NCBI RefSeq assembly: GCF_014646155.1
Contig: NZ_BMMX01000005.1
Span: forward strand, 124,001 to 188,000
Direction: 5' to 3'
Length of the DNA stretch: 64,000 bases
From: Mangrovihabitans endophyticus
GTDB taxonomy: Bacteria; Actinomycetota; Actinomycetes; Mycobacteriales; Micromonosporaceae
Made by a program: the position numbers and the translations under genes. The notes beneath the pieces are model-generated. The model searched no databases and had not been told where the DNA came from. It saw only the letters and a list, made by a program, of their open reading frames with translations. How positions within the stretch are numbered: position 1 is the first letter of the stretch; each line of letters begins with the position of its first letter. This document shows positions 44,070 to 51,458 of the stretch, piece after piece.

Positions 44070-44443
44070 CCCGCCGGGCTGTGCGGCTCGCTCCGCACGG
44101 TTCGATAGGGCGGGGGCGGATCGACGGGCCGGGGTGGGTTGATCGGAGCGTCGTGCCGCGGTGCCCGATCGAACGTGGCGTTGAGATAGGGGGTGGCGTT
44201 GCGTTGCGGATCCTTGCGGGCCAGGGCGGCCCGCCGTTCCTTGACGGCGACCCGCAGCGCGCGCCACAGGCGCGGCTTTCGGGAACTGTCGCTCGCGGCG
44301 AGCACGCGGGCGAGGCCGTCACGCTCGTCCGGTGGCACCAGGGTCATAACGATGATCAGCGGCAGTACCGCCCCGGCGATCTCGGCCAGGACGAACAGCA
44401 TCACCAAGACGGCGACGGCCGCCAACACGGCGATTCCCTCCAT
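44057..44443 (-). CDS. Small membrane protein, 128 aa
   Basis: ATG 44443 is preceded by AAGGAGACC. One or two hydrophobic helices at the N-terminus (VLAAVAVLVMLFVLAEIAGA, VLPLIIVMTLV) lead into a basic soluble tail with KPRLWRALRVAVKERRAALA and a proline-rich end (PPRPVDPPPPYRTVR). I do not recognise the family. The 3' end overlaps the CrtI-like gene. Confidence 0.6.
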   Translation of the reverse strand: MEGIAVLAAVAVLVMLFVLAEIAGAVLPLIIVMTLVPPDERDGLARVLAASDSSRKPRLWRALRVAVKERRAALARKDPQRNATPYLNATFDRAPRHDAPINPPRPVDPPPPYRTVRSEPHSPAGQGE

Positions 44444-44985
44444 GACGGTCTCCTTCCGCGCCGTATCGTCGCCGGCCGCAACCGGCATGGCGGCGCTGAG
44501 AGCGATCGCTCTCGGTCGGATGAGTGACAGACGAATTCGTCGAACGCAGAAGACGGTCGGCCAGTCGTCCGCGGGCGGGGCGCGGAGACCATGGGTGGCG
44601 TGACCGGATCGCCGGCGTCGGGCGAGCGGCACGCGCTGCTCGGGTCGGACGTCCGGCCGCGTTGCCGTCGTGTGGGTGAACCTTGAGTAACTATCCATGA
44701 CCACCGGCCCAGGGCTGTCGATCAATGGGACTCTCACTCAGTGTGAGGTCGCCCATGCACTCTGTCCAACGATATTCATCATTCGTGAATGCAACCCCGG
44801 GTGATGCATAGCGTGCCATGTGGCAGCATGCTAGGCTGCAGAAAGCCTGACATGCCTATGCATGGAGGATGCATTTCCGGATAGTCGCTCCCGGGGTGCA
44901 GGCGGCGATACGCACCCAAATCGTTAGCATGAAGTCCGGCCGCGTCACTTGTGTATGCGCCAGTGATGAATGAGGCTTGAGCGCC
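44444..44985. other. 542-bp A/T-richer intergenic region with short palindromes
   Basis: No gene is supported here; open frames on the minus strand (44779-45083) lack codon bias and start signals. The region holds CTCAC-TCAGT-GTGAG at 44733-44747, TGCCA-TG-TGGCA near 44816-44827, and three ATGCAT sites between 44803 and 44873. It lies upstream of the small-protein/XRE gene pair and could be its control region. Confidence 0.45.
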
Positions 44986-45228
44986 GTGACGATGAACCAT
45001 GACGCTGCGCGCGACGGTGCGCCCGTGCAGCGAGAACTACAGATGATCGTGACGAAGCTGTGTGGTTCACAGTCGTGTCCCACGGTCTATCGCAGTGACC
45101 GCGGCACCGTGGTGGTGCAGGGTTACTCGGTGTCGCCCGCGCAGGCCGGCGTCACTGTTCCCGACGGTGAAAACCTCGTCGAGATCCCCATCGAGCTCCT
45201 TGCCGAGGCTGCCAGGTCCGTCGGCTGA
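44986..45228 (+). CDS. Small protein paired with the XRE regulator
   Basis: About 80 aa. The core reads MIVTKLCGSQSCPTVYRSDR, then GTVVVQGYSVSPAQAGV and LVEIPIELLAEAA. Such small proteins lie next to XRE/DUF5753 regulators in actinomycetes, where DUF397 proteins often fill the same place; this one is not DUF397. TTG 44977 and ATG 44992 are alternative starts; GTG 44986 has GAGG ten bases upstream. The CGSQSCP cysteine pair might bind a metal. Confidence 0.65.
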   Translation: MTMNHDAARDGAPVQRELQMIVTKLCGSQSCPTVYRSDRGTVVVQGYSVSPAQAGVTVPDGENLVEIPIELLAEAARSVG

Positions 45229-45305
45229 TCCCGGGCCGCGGGCGATCCGGCCTCTCGGTTCGCCTCGCGGCGCACACGTTCGATATTGGCGAGGGGGTGT
45301 CGCAT

Positions 45306-46217
45306 GTGAGCACCGCATCCGGCATCCCCCTGGACCCGGACGAGCCTGTCGGATCGGTGCTGGCTCGTCTGCGCAAGGCCGCCGGCTTGACCGGGGGGCA
45401 ACTCGGTCATCGGGTCGGCATGAGTCAGCCGAAGATTTCCCGCATCGAGAATGGAAAGGGGCTCCCGGACCCGGACGATGTGGGAATCCTGGCGCGCGCC
45501 CTCGGCGCCGAGGAGGAGATCGTGCTCCTGCTCATGGATCGAGCCACCGGCTCACGGGAGCGGATGACCGACTGGACCACGGGTCCGATGGGGTTGGCGG
45601 GGCGCCAGAACACCATCGGCCACTGGGAGAACGCGACCCGAAGTCTGCGGGTCTTTCAGCCCGCGGTCGTTCCGGGACTCCTGCAAAGTAGCGGCTACGC
45701 GAAGGCGATCCTGGAGGATTTCCAGCTCCTCGTCTTCACCGATCTCCGCGACCGCGCGGTGGCGGTGGCGGAGGCGGTGTCGGCCCGCATCAGACGCCAA
45801 GAGGTGCTGAACGACCACGATCGTTCTTTTCATTTCGTCATGACGGAAGCAGTCCTCAGCAACCGGGTCTGCCCCCCGCAGGAGATGCTGGCTCAACTCC
45901 TACGCCTGCGCGAGGCCGCAGCCCAGGAGAACGTGACGATCGGCATCGTCGCTGCTGACGCGCCGCTCAGCACGCCGCCGTTTCACGGCTTCGAACTCCT
46001 CGACGATCGCCTGGTCAACGTCGACCTGTTCACCAGCGGCCTGATATCGCAAGGGCGTACTCAAGCGCACCTGTACCGCCAGGTCTTCGACAGCCTCGCC
46101 GCCGCGGCGACCACGGAGATAGAGCCGGTGCTGGACAGATATGAAGCGCTGTATCTTCGGCTCGCGCAGCAAGAGCGTCACATCATCACGGAGCCCGGCG
46201 GCCGGGCGTCCGCATAG
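45306..46217 (+). CDS. XRE-family regulator with DUF5753
   Basis: 303 aa from GTG 45306, eight bases after GAGGGGG. An N-terminal HTH (LARLRKAAGLTGGQLGHRVG, MSQPKISRIENGKGLP) is followed by the DUF5753 ligand-like domain (RVFQPAVVPGLLQSSGYAKA, FHFVMTEAVLSNRV, LDDRLVNVDLFT). These regulators control small neighbouring genes in Streptomyces-type development and secondary metabolism. The adjacent small protein is its likely partner. Confidence 0.88.
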   Translation: MSTASGIPLDPDEPVGSVLARLRKAAGLTGGQLGHRVGMSQPKISRIENGKGLPDPDDVGILARALGAEEEIVLLLMDRATGSRERMTDWTTGPMGLAGRQNTIGHWENATRSLRVFQPAVVPGLLQSSGYAKAILEDFQLLVFTDLRDRAVAVAEAVSARIRRQEVLNDHDRSFHFVMTEAVLSNRVCPPQEMLAQLLRLREAAAQENVTIGIVAADAPLSTPPFHGFELLDDRLVNVDLFTSGLISQGRTQAHLYRQVFDSLAAAATTEIEPVLDRYEALYLRLAQQERHIITEPGGRASA

Positions 46218-46449
46218 GGCGCTCCTCGATCGTCCTGCGTGTCGGCCCGCACGAAAGCGGCCACCACCCGGAGAGCACACGCTCGTGGGGGGCGTTCACG
46301 GTACGCTTCACAACAGCCACGAAGTGTGGGTACCCCGTTCAGCAGACGCCCATGTTTACGGATTTGCGACACGGGCAACCACCACCGCGTACTTCGGCAA
46401 TCACTCCGGTCTTCTCTCCCGGAATCAAGTGCGTTGGAGGAGGGCCTCG

Positions 46450-47661
46450 ATGCGTATCGCGATGATCTCCGAGCACGCCAGTCCGCTGGCTGCGGGCGAG
46501 GACGCCACCGGCGACGTGCAGGGCCGGCATGTCGCCGACCTGTCCGCCGCCCTCGCCGAGCTGGGACACGACGTGCGCGTGTACACCCGGCGCGACGATC
46601 CGGAGCTGCCCGACATGGTGCCGCTGTCGGATCATGTCGAGGTGGTGCACGTGCCCGCCGGTCCGGCCGAACGCGTCGAGCCGGAGCTTCTGCTGCCGCA
46701 CATGGGCGGATTCGCGCAGTGGCTGCGCGACGCGTGGAGCGACGAGGCGTGGACGCCGGAGGTGGCGCACGCCCACTACTGGACGAGCGGCCTCGCCGCC
46801 GTCACTGCGGCGCGCCAGGTCGGCATCCCGGTGGTGCAGAGCTTCCACGAGCTGGGTGTGTCCTCTTCCGCCGACGGCGGGCCGTCGCGGGCGAGTTACG
46901 AGCGTGCCCTGGGCCGCGCGGTGGACCGGGTGGTGGCGCAGAGTCAGAACGAGCTCAGCGGCCTGGTGCGGATCGGCGTGCCGCGCACCCAGATGAGCCT
47001 GGTGCCGGCGGGCGTGGACAGCGACCGCTTCAGCCCGGAGGGGCCGGCCGCCGAGCGTGACCCGCAACGACCGCGGATCCTGTCCGTCGGCCGGCTCGTC
47101 GAGCGCAAAGGGTTCGGCGATGTCATCCAGGCCATGCAGTATGTGCCGGGGGCGGAGTGCGTCGTGGTCGGTGGTCCGCCCGCCGGTCAGCTTGCGGCGG
47201 ATCCGCAGGCCAACCGGCTGCGCGCGCTCGCCGAGCAGTTCAAGGTGGCCGACCGGGTGCGCCTCGTCGGCGCCGTGCCGGCCCGGGACATGCCGGGCTG
47301 GTACCGGTCCGCCGACCTGTTCGTGGCGGCGCCCTGGCAGGAGCAGTTCGAGCTGACTCCGCTGGAGGCGATGGCCTGCGGCGTACCGGTGATCGGCACC
47401 ATCGCGGGCGGTCTCGGCGAGACGGTCGTCGATGGGCTCACCGGTGACCTGGTCCCGGCCCGGGACCCGCGAGCGCTGGGCGGTGCGCTGCGGCGCTTGG
47501 TGAACGACAAGGTGCGGCGTTTCGCGTACGCGACGGCGGCGCTGGACCGGGCCCGGCAGGCCTACTCGTGGAAGCGCGTGGCCTCCCAGATCGGCTCGGT
47601 GTACTCCGCGGTGACCGGCCTGCGCCGGTCCACCGGAAGCAGCAACAGCGCCGTCGCCTGA
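46450..47661 (+). CDS. GT4-family glycosyltransferase
   Basis: 403 aa from ATG 46450 with GGAGGAGGG upstream. It is a GT-B fold with an N-terminal acceptor half (MRIAMISEHASPLA, GDVQGRHVADLSAALAELGH) and a donor half (ILSVGRLVERKGFGDVIQAM, then the GT4 motif EQFELTPLEAMACGVPVIGT). The substrates are unknown. The 232 bases upstream hold no gene; the context (a VOC/AraC pair downstream) gives no clue. A role in mannosyl- or other envelope glycoconjugates is only a family-level guess. Confidence 0.88.
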   Translation: MRIAMISEHASPLAAGEDATGDVQGRHVADLSAALAELGHDVRVYTRRDDPELPDMVPLSDHVEVVHVPAGPAERVEPELLLPHMGGFAQWLRDAWSDEAWTPEVAHAHYWTSGLAAVTAARQVGIPVVQSFHELGVSSSADGGPSRASYERALGRAVDRVVAQSQNELSGLVRIGVPRTQMSLVPAGVDSDRFSPEGPAAERDPQRPRILSVGRLVERKGFGDVIQAMQYVPGAECVVVGGPPAGQLAADPQANRLRALAEQFKVADRVRLVGAVPARDMPGWYRSADLFVAAPWQEQFELTPLEAMACGVPVIGTIAGGLGETVVDGLTGDLVPARDPRALGGALRRLVNDKVRRFAYATAALDRARQAYSWKRVASQIGSVYSAVTGLRRSTGSSNSAVA

Positions 47662-47675
47662 CGCACGCGGCCAGC

Positions 47676-48107
47676 TCAGTCGGCGCGCGGCTGGCCCCGG
47701 TAGGTGCCGAACTGCCACAGGTTGCCCTCCGGATCGCGCGCGGTGAAGTCGCGGGACCCGTAATCGGTATCGAAGGGTTCCCGCAGGATCTCCGCGCCGG
47801 CCTTGCGCGCGCGAGCGTGCAGATCGTCGATGTCGGTGGCGACCACATAGCAGCCGCACGTGCCGGGCGTCAGCGCCCACGGATCGTCCGGTCCGCCGCG
47901 CGTCGAGCCGAGCATGATGCCGCCGCCGGCCGGCCAGCTCAGCTCGGCGTGGTCGACGCGGTCGCCTTCGCCGAGCACGAGAACCTCGTGGAATCCGAAC
48001 GCCTCGGTCAGGAAGCGGATGAGGCCACGTGCGTCGTGCGCGCGCAGGGTCGGCCACACCTGGGGGGCCGGTTCCGGCACGGCGGGTGTCGAGTTCGTCG
48101 TCGTCAT
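47676..48107 (-). CDS. VOC-family protein
   Basis: 143 aa from ATG 48107. It is a single glyoxalase/bleomycin-resistance-like module: LRAHDARGLIRFLTEAFGFH, GDRVDHAELSWPAGGGIMLG, then YVVATDIDDLHARARKAGAE and FTARDPEGNLWQFGTYRG. It begins one base before the stop of the AraC gene region (gap of one base), so it is co-transcribed with that regulator. It is probably a stress or detoxification protein of unknown substrate. Confidence 0.86.
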   Translation of the reverse strand: MTTTNSTPAVPEPAPQVWPTLRAHDARGLIRFLTEAFGFHEVLVLGEGDRVDHAELSWPAGGGIMLGSTRGGPDDPWALTPGTCGCYVVATDIDDLHARARKAGAEILREPFDTDYGSRDFTARDPEGNLWQFGTYRGQPRAD

Positions 48108-48108
48108 G

Positions 48109-48948
48109 TCAGCGATCCTCGTCGCCCGGAAGCCCGGAATCTTGAAGAAAACCGACCTCCTCGGACCACCACCGGGTCGGCGTGCAACCGGCGAAGTCAC
48201 GGAATTCGCGGGTGAGGTGCGCCTGGTCGCTGTAGCCCGCGTCGGCGGCGGCCCGACCGATGCCGGAGCCGGTGGCGAGGAGCCGGCGAGCGGTGTCGAA
48301 CCGTGCCGTGCGCGCCGTTTCCTTGAGACGCATGCCGGTCTCCGCCCGGAATCTGTTGTTCAGGTGGCGGGCGCTCCATCCGGTCTCGGCGGCGAGCGAG
48401 CCGATGCGCACCCGGCCTCCGGTGGCCAGGATCCGCCGGTACGCGTGGGTGACGCCGGTGTCCACGCCCGGCCGCTGGTCGTCCCGCCGCTGGCAGAGGT
48501 GCCTGTCCAGGACGGCGAACCGCTGCGGCCAGCCGCGCGCCGCGACCAGCTCGTCGCGCATGGTCGCGACCTCCCGTTCCCCGGCGACCGCGGCGAAGTC
48601 CAGGTCGAGGTCGACCAACTCGGCGGCGGGCAGGCCGAACAGGTGCCGGCAGCCGAGCGGATGCACGGCGACCTGGATGCCCGACTGACGGCCCTGGTGG
48701 GCGATCAGCGCCGGACGCCGGTGCAACCCGCCGATCAGGGTGGGGTATCGCCCGGGCGGCTGACTGGCGTCCGGGTGCGCGGCGATCACCACCGGATCGT
48801 CCAGGGTGATGATGAGTGTCAGATAGGGCGAGGGCAGCCCACGGTGGATGCGCGGCGGTACACCGGCTTCCCGGTAGCCGGTGTACCAGCCCACGAGGGG
48901 GCGCAGCGCCGGCGACGGCCGGGACCGCACGAACTCGCGCACCGCCAT
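48109..48948 (-). CDS. AraC-family transcriptional regulator
   Basis: 279 aa. It has the C-terminal AraC double HTH (VRIGSLAAETGWSARHLNNR, GIGRAAADAGYSDQAHLTRE and FRDFAGCTPTRWW). The N-terminal 140 residues form a ligand-binding domain of the kind seen in regulators of neighbouring VOC genes. It is the first gene of a two-gene operon with the VOC gene, so it probably autoregulates and controls that enzyme. Confidence 0.88.
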   Translation of the reverse strand: MAVREFVRSRPSPALRPLVGWYTGYREAGVPPRIHRGLPSPYLTLIITLDDPVVIAAHPDASQPPGRYPTLIGGLHRRPALIAHQGRQSGIQVAVHPLGCRHLFGLPAAELVDLDLDFAAVAGEREVATMRDELVAARGWPQRFAVLDRHLCQRRDDQRPGVDTGVTHAYRRILATGGRVRIGSLAAETGWSARHLNNRFRAETGMRLKETARTARFDTARRLLATGSGIGRAAADAGYSDQAHLTREFRDFAGCTPTRWWSEEVGFLQDSGLPGDEDR

Positions 48949-48968
48949 CTCGCCAGCTTAGTAAGGGC

Positions 48969-49469
48969 TCAGGTGAGCGCCTCGGCCAGCGAGTCCCGGA
49001 AGGCCCGTTCCGACTCGGTGACGGTCTCCGCGCCGATGCCCAGCACCCCGCCGGTCGACGCGGCGGCCACCACGGTGTCCGCGATCTCCACCAGCCAGTG
49101 CTTGTAGGTCTCCGCATCGGAGTCGCCAGCCTTGCCCGCCAGCAGTGCGGACGCCTGCGCCGCGCGCTGCACCACGTCCTGGGCGTACGCGGCCGGGTCG
49201 CCGGGCTCGATGGCGGGCAGTTCCTCGCCCAGCTCCGGGTCGCCCACCTGGCCGATGATCTCGCCGGCGATCGCCGCGACCAGTGGACTCGCCGACGCGC
49301 GCGCGTCGGCGATCTCGCTCATTCCGGCGGCGTTCTCGGCGCGGGTCTTGCGGGCGCTGTCCGGGGTGGCGGCGCTCGCCGCGGTGAGCACCGACTGGGG
49401 CAGGCCGACGAGCAGCCCCCATTCATCGTCGGTGTAACCCATCATGGCGTACAACGGTTCGTCGCTCAC
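48969..49469 (-). CDS. Hypothetical protein coupled to recQ
   Basis: 166 aa from GTG 49469, overlapping the recQ stop (GTGA). The sequence is Ala-rich and helical: LYAMMGYTDDEWGLLVGLPQ, LVAAIAGEIIGQVGDPEL and YKHWLVEIADTVVAAASTGG. I do not recognise a family. The tight coupling suggests a link with RecQ or at least a shared transcript. Confidence 0.7.
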   Translation of the reverse strand: MSDEPLYAMMGYTDDEWGLLVGLPQSVLTAASAATPDSARKTRAENAAGMSEIADARASASPLVAAIAGEIIGQVGDPELGEELPAIEPGDPAAYAQDVVQRAAQASALLAGKAGDSDAETYKHWLVEIADTVVAAASTGGVLGIGAETVTESERAFRDSLAEALT

Positions 49470-51124
49470 GCGCGGTCCTTTCCGTTCTTGGTCTCCGCGA
49501 CCAGCAAGGCGTTCTCCTCGACGACGGGCACCGACAGGGTCTTGTAGCCGACCTCGTCGAACAGCACCGTCATCCGGTCTTCCTCATAACCCATCACCAT
49601 GCCGCCGCCCCATTCCGCGTGCCGCACGCGGCTGTGTACCCGGAACAATTCGTCGGTCGGCTGCGGAGCCTGCTCGACCGTGCCTTCGGCGCAGTTGTCG
49701 CAGTGCCCGCACGGATTCTTCAGGCGTTCCCCGAAATAGGCCAGCAAGGTCTGGGTGCGACACGATCGTGTCTCGGCCAGGGCGCGCATCATGTCGGTCC
49801 GGGAGCTCTGCACCGCTTGGCGGCGCTCGTGGATGGCCACCGCGGCATCGGCCGCGGCAGCAGGCAGCGGCGCGAACACCGGAACGGTGACCTTGTTGCC
49901 GCCGCCAGTGGTGGCCGCGCCGACCTGCTCCAGCAGTCCGAGTAGCTGACCGAGTTTGCGCTGGCCGAATCCGGTGCGCGTGCGCAGGGCAGTCCGGGTC
50001 TGCGGCTTCTCGCGCAGGGCGGCGGCCAGATCCCGCAGCTCGGCGGCCTCGGGTGCGCCACCGCTGAAGTACCGCTGTATCGCCTCGTCCTCGGCGCGCC
50101 ACAGCAGCAGGGCGCGTGCCGGTTCCCCGTCGCGGCCGCACCGGCCGATCTCCTGGAAGTAGCTGTCCGGCGAGTCGGGCAACGCGACGTGCGCCACCCA
50201 GCGGATGTTCGGCTTGTCGATGCCCATCCCGAACGCCGAGGTGGCCACCATGATTTCGATCTTGTCGTGGCTGAAGTCCTCGTGCCGTTGCCGGCGTTCT
50301 CCGGCCGCCATGCCGCCGTGGTAGTGCTCCGCCGCGTACCCGGCCGCGCTCAGCTTGGCGGCCAGTTCCTCCGCCGCCCGCCGGGTGGCGACGTAGACGA
50401 TGCCCGGCCGGGCCGCCTCGTCCAGCAGGGCGGTCAGCCGTCGCCACCGGTAATCCTCGTTCGCGCAGTACGCCACTTCCAGGAAGAGGTTGCGCCGGTC
50501 CAGTCCGGACACGTGGATCTCCGGCCGCTTGAGCCGCAGCCGCTCGATGATGTCGTCGCGCACTGGCGGGGACGCGGTTGCGGTGAGCGCCAGCACCGGC
50601 GGTCGGCCGAGGTGTTTGATCATTTCGCCGAGGGCCAGGTAGTCCGGGCGGAAGTCGTGGCCCCACGCGGAGATGCAGTGTGCCTCGTCCACCGCCACCA
50701 GCCCGGGACGCAGATCGCGGACCTCGGCGAGCCGTTCCGGGTCGCTGAGCTGCTCGGGCGTGATGAACAGGAACTCCGCCCGGCCGGCGCGCAGCTCGTC
50801 GATCGCCGCACGCTGCTGCTTCGGGGTTTCCGCCGAGCTGACCCGCACGGCCCGCACGAGCGGGTCGTTGCGGGAGTTCAGCGCGGCGATCTGGTCCTGT
50901 TGCAGGGCGAGCAGCGGAGAGATCACCACGGTGGGGCCGGGCAGCAGCACGGCGGGAATCTGGTAGATGGCCGACTTGCCGGCGCCGGTCGGCAGCACCA
51001 CCAGCGCGTCGCGGCGGCGCAGCACCGCGCGCATGGGCTTGAACTGACCCGGGCGCAGCGAGGGCCAGCCGAAGTGGCGGCGAGCCACCTTGCGCAGGCG
51101 TGGTCCATAGACGGGAAGCTTCAT
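49466..51124 (-). CDS. recQ: ATP-dependent DNA helicase RecQ with unusual C-terminal tail
   Basis: 552 aa from ATG 51124. The helicase core has VVLPTGAGKSAIYQIPAVLL (Walker A), VDEAHCISAWGHDFRPDY (DEAH), LALTATASPPVRDDI, FGMGIDKPNIRWV and QEIGRCGRDGEPARALLLW. A zinc-binding RQC region follows with CRTQTLLAYF and NPCGHCDNC. No HRDC domain is present. Instead the last 60 residues (about 488-545) read RVRHAEWGGGMVMGYEEDRM and TVLFDEVGYKTLSV. This resembles the small Tudor-like C-terminal domain of PcrA/UvrD helicases, so an RNA-polymerase contact is possible. Confidence 0.9.
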   Translation of the reverse strand: MKLPVYGPRLRKVARRHFGWPSLRPGQFKPMRAVLRRRDALVVLPTGAGKSAIYQIPAVLLPGPTVVISPLLALQQDQIAALNSRNDPLVRAVRVSSAETPKQQRAAIDELRAGRAEFLFITPEQLSDPERLAEVRDLRPGLVAVDEAHCISAWGHDFRPDYLALGEMIKHLGRPPVLALTATASPPVRDDIIERLRLKRPEIHVSGLDRRNLFLEVAYCANEDYRWRRLTALLDEAARPGIVYVATRRAAEELAAKLSAAGYAAEHYHGGMAAGERRQRHEDFSHDKIEIMVATSAFGMGIDKPNIRWVAHVALPDSPDSYFQEIGRCGRDGEPARALLLWRAEDEAIQRYFSGGAPEAAELRDLAAALREKPQTRTALRTRTGFGQRKLGQLLGLLEQVGAATTGGGNKVTVPVFAPLPAAAADAAVAIHERRQAVQSSRTDMMRALAETRSCRTQTLLAYFGERLKNPCGHCDNCAEGTVEQAPQPTDELFRVHSRVRHAEWGGGMVMGYEEDRMTVLFDEVGYKTLSVPVVEENALLVAETKNGKDRA

Positions 51125-51181
51125 CGAGCGGCCATGGTGCCCTCGGTGGCAGGTGCGCAAACCCGCCGACGGGGCGTCGGC

Positions 51182-51313
51182 TCAGCGCTTGCCGCCGAAC
51201 ATGCGGCGGATGGCCCAGATCAGGATGATCGCCGCGAGCGCGACTCCGAGCAGCCGGACGGCGTGCACCTGCGACCAGTCGACGCCGGAAGCGGCGAGGG
51301 ACGGGGAATTCAC
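51182..51313 (-). CDS. 43-aa small membrane protein upstream of recQ
   Basis: GTG 51313 to TGA 51184-51182. The product is VNSPSLAASGVDWSQ and then one helix, LLGVALAAIILIWAI, ending in RRMFGGKR (positive-inside tail). There is no ribosome binding site; TACCAT ends six bases before the GTG, so the mRNA is probably leaderless. The gene lies 57 bases upstream of recQ on the same strand. No family is recognised. Confidence 0.6.
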   Translation of the reverse strand: MNSPSLAASGVDWSQVHAVRLLGVALAAIILIWAIRRMFGGKR

Positions 51314-51358
51314 CCCTGCATGGTAGCGACTGAACCGTTTAAGGCCGTTAATAGAAAG

Positions 51359-51373
51359 GTTTGTTGACTAAAC
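51359..51373. promoter_or_regulatory. Candidate sugar-regulator operator upstream of GH3 gene
   Basis: GTTTGTTGACTAAAC is an inverted repeat (outer GTTT/AAAC perfect, inner T/A pair) in an unusually A/T-rich stretch that also contains TTAATAGAAAGG. Similar GTTNGTTNACTAAAC-like boxes lie upstream of amino-sugar transport or hydrolase genes in actinomycetes (ROK/GntR type). It lies 86 bases before ATG 51459. TTGAC inside it may also act as a -35. Confidence 0.45.
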
Positions 51374-51458
51374 GTGCGGAGGGGTGTGACCATAGGTCCG
51401 CCACGCCCACGGCGGCCGTCGGCGTCTATTGATCGATCGCCATCTCTGCGGGGGGCCC

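Noticed and set aside
44779..45083. Two minus-strand open frames upstream of the small-protein gene
   Set aside because: They overlap each other and the coding start on the other strand, have no start signals and unusual composition for this genome.
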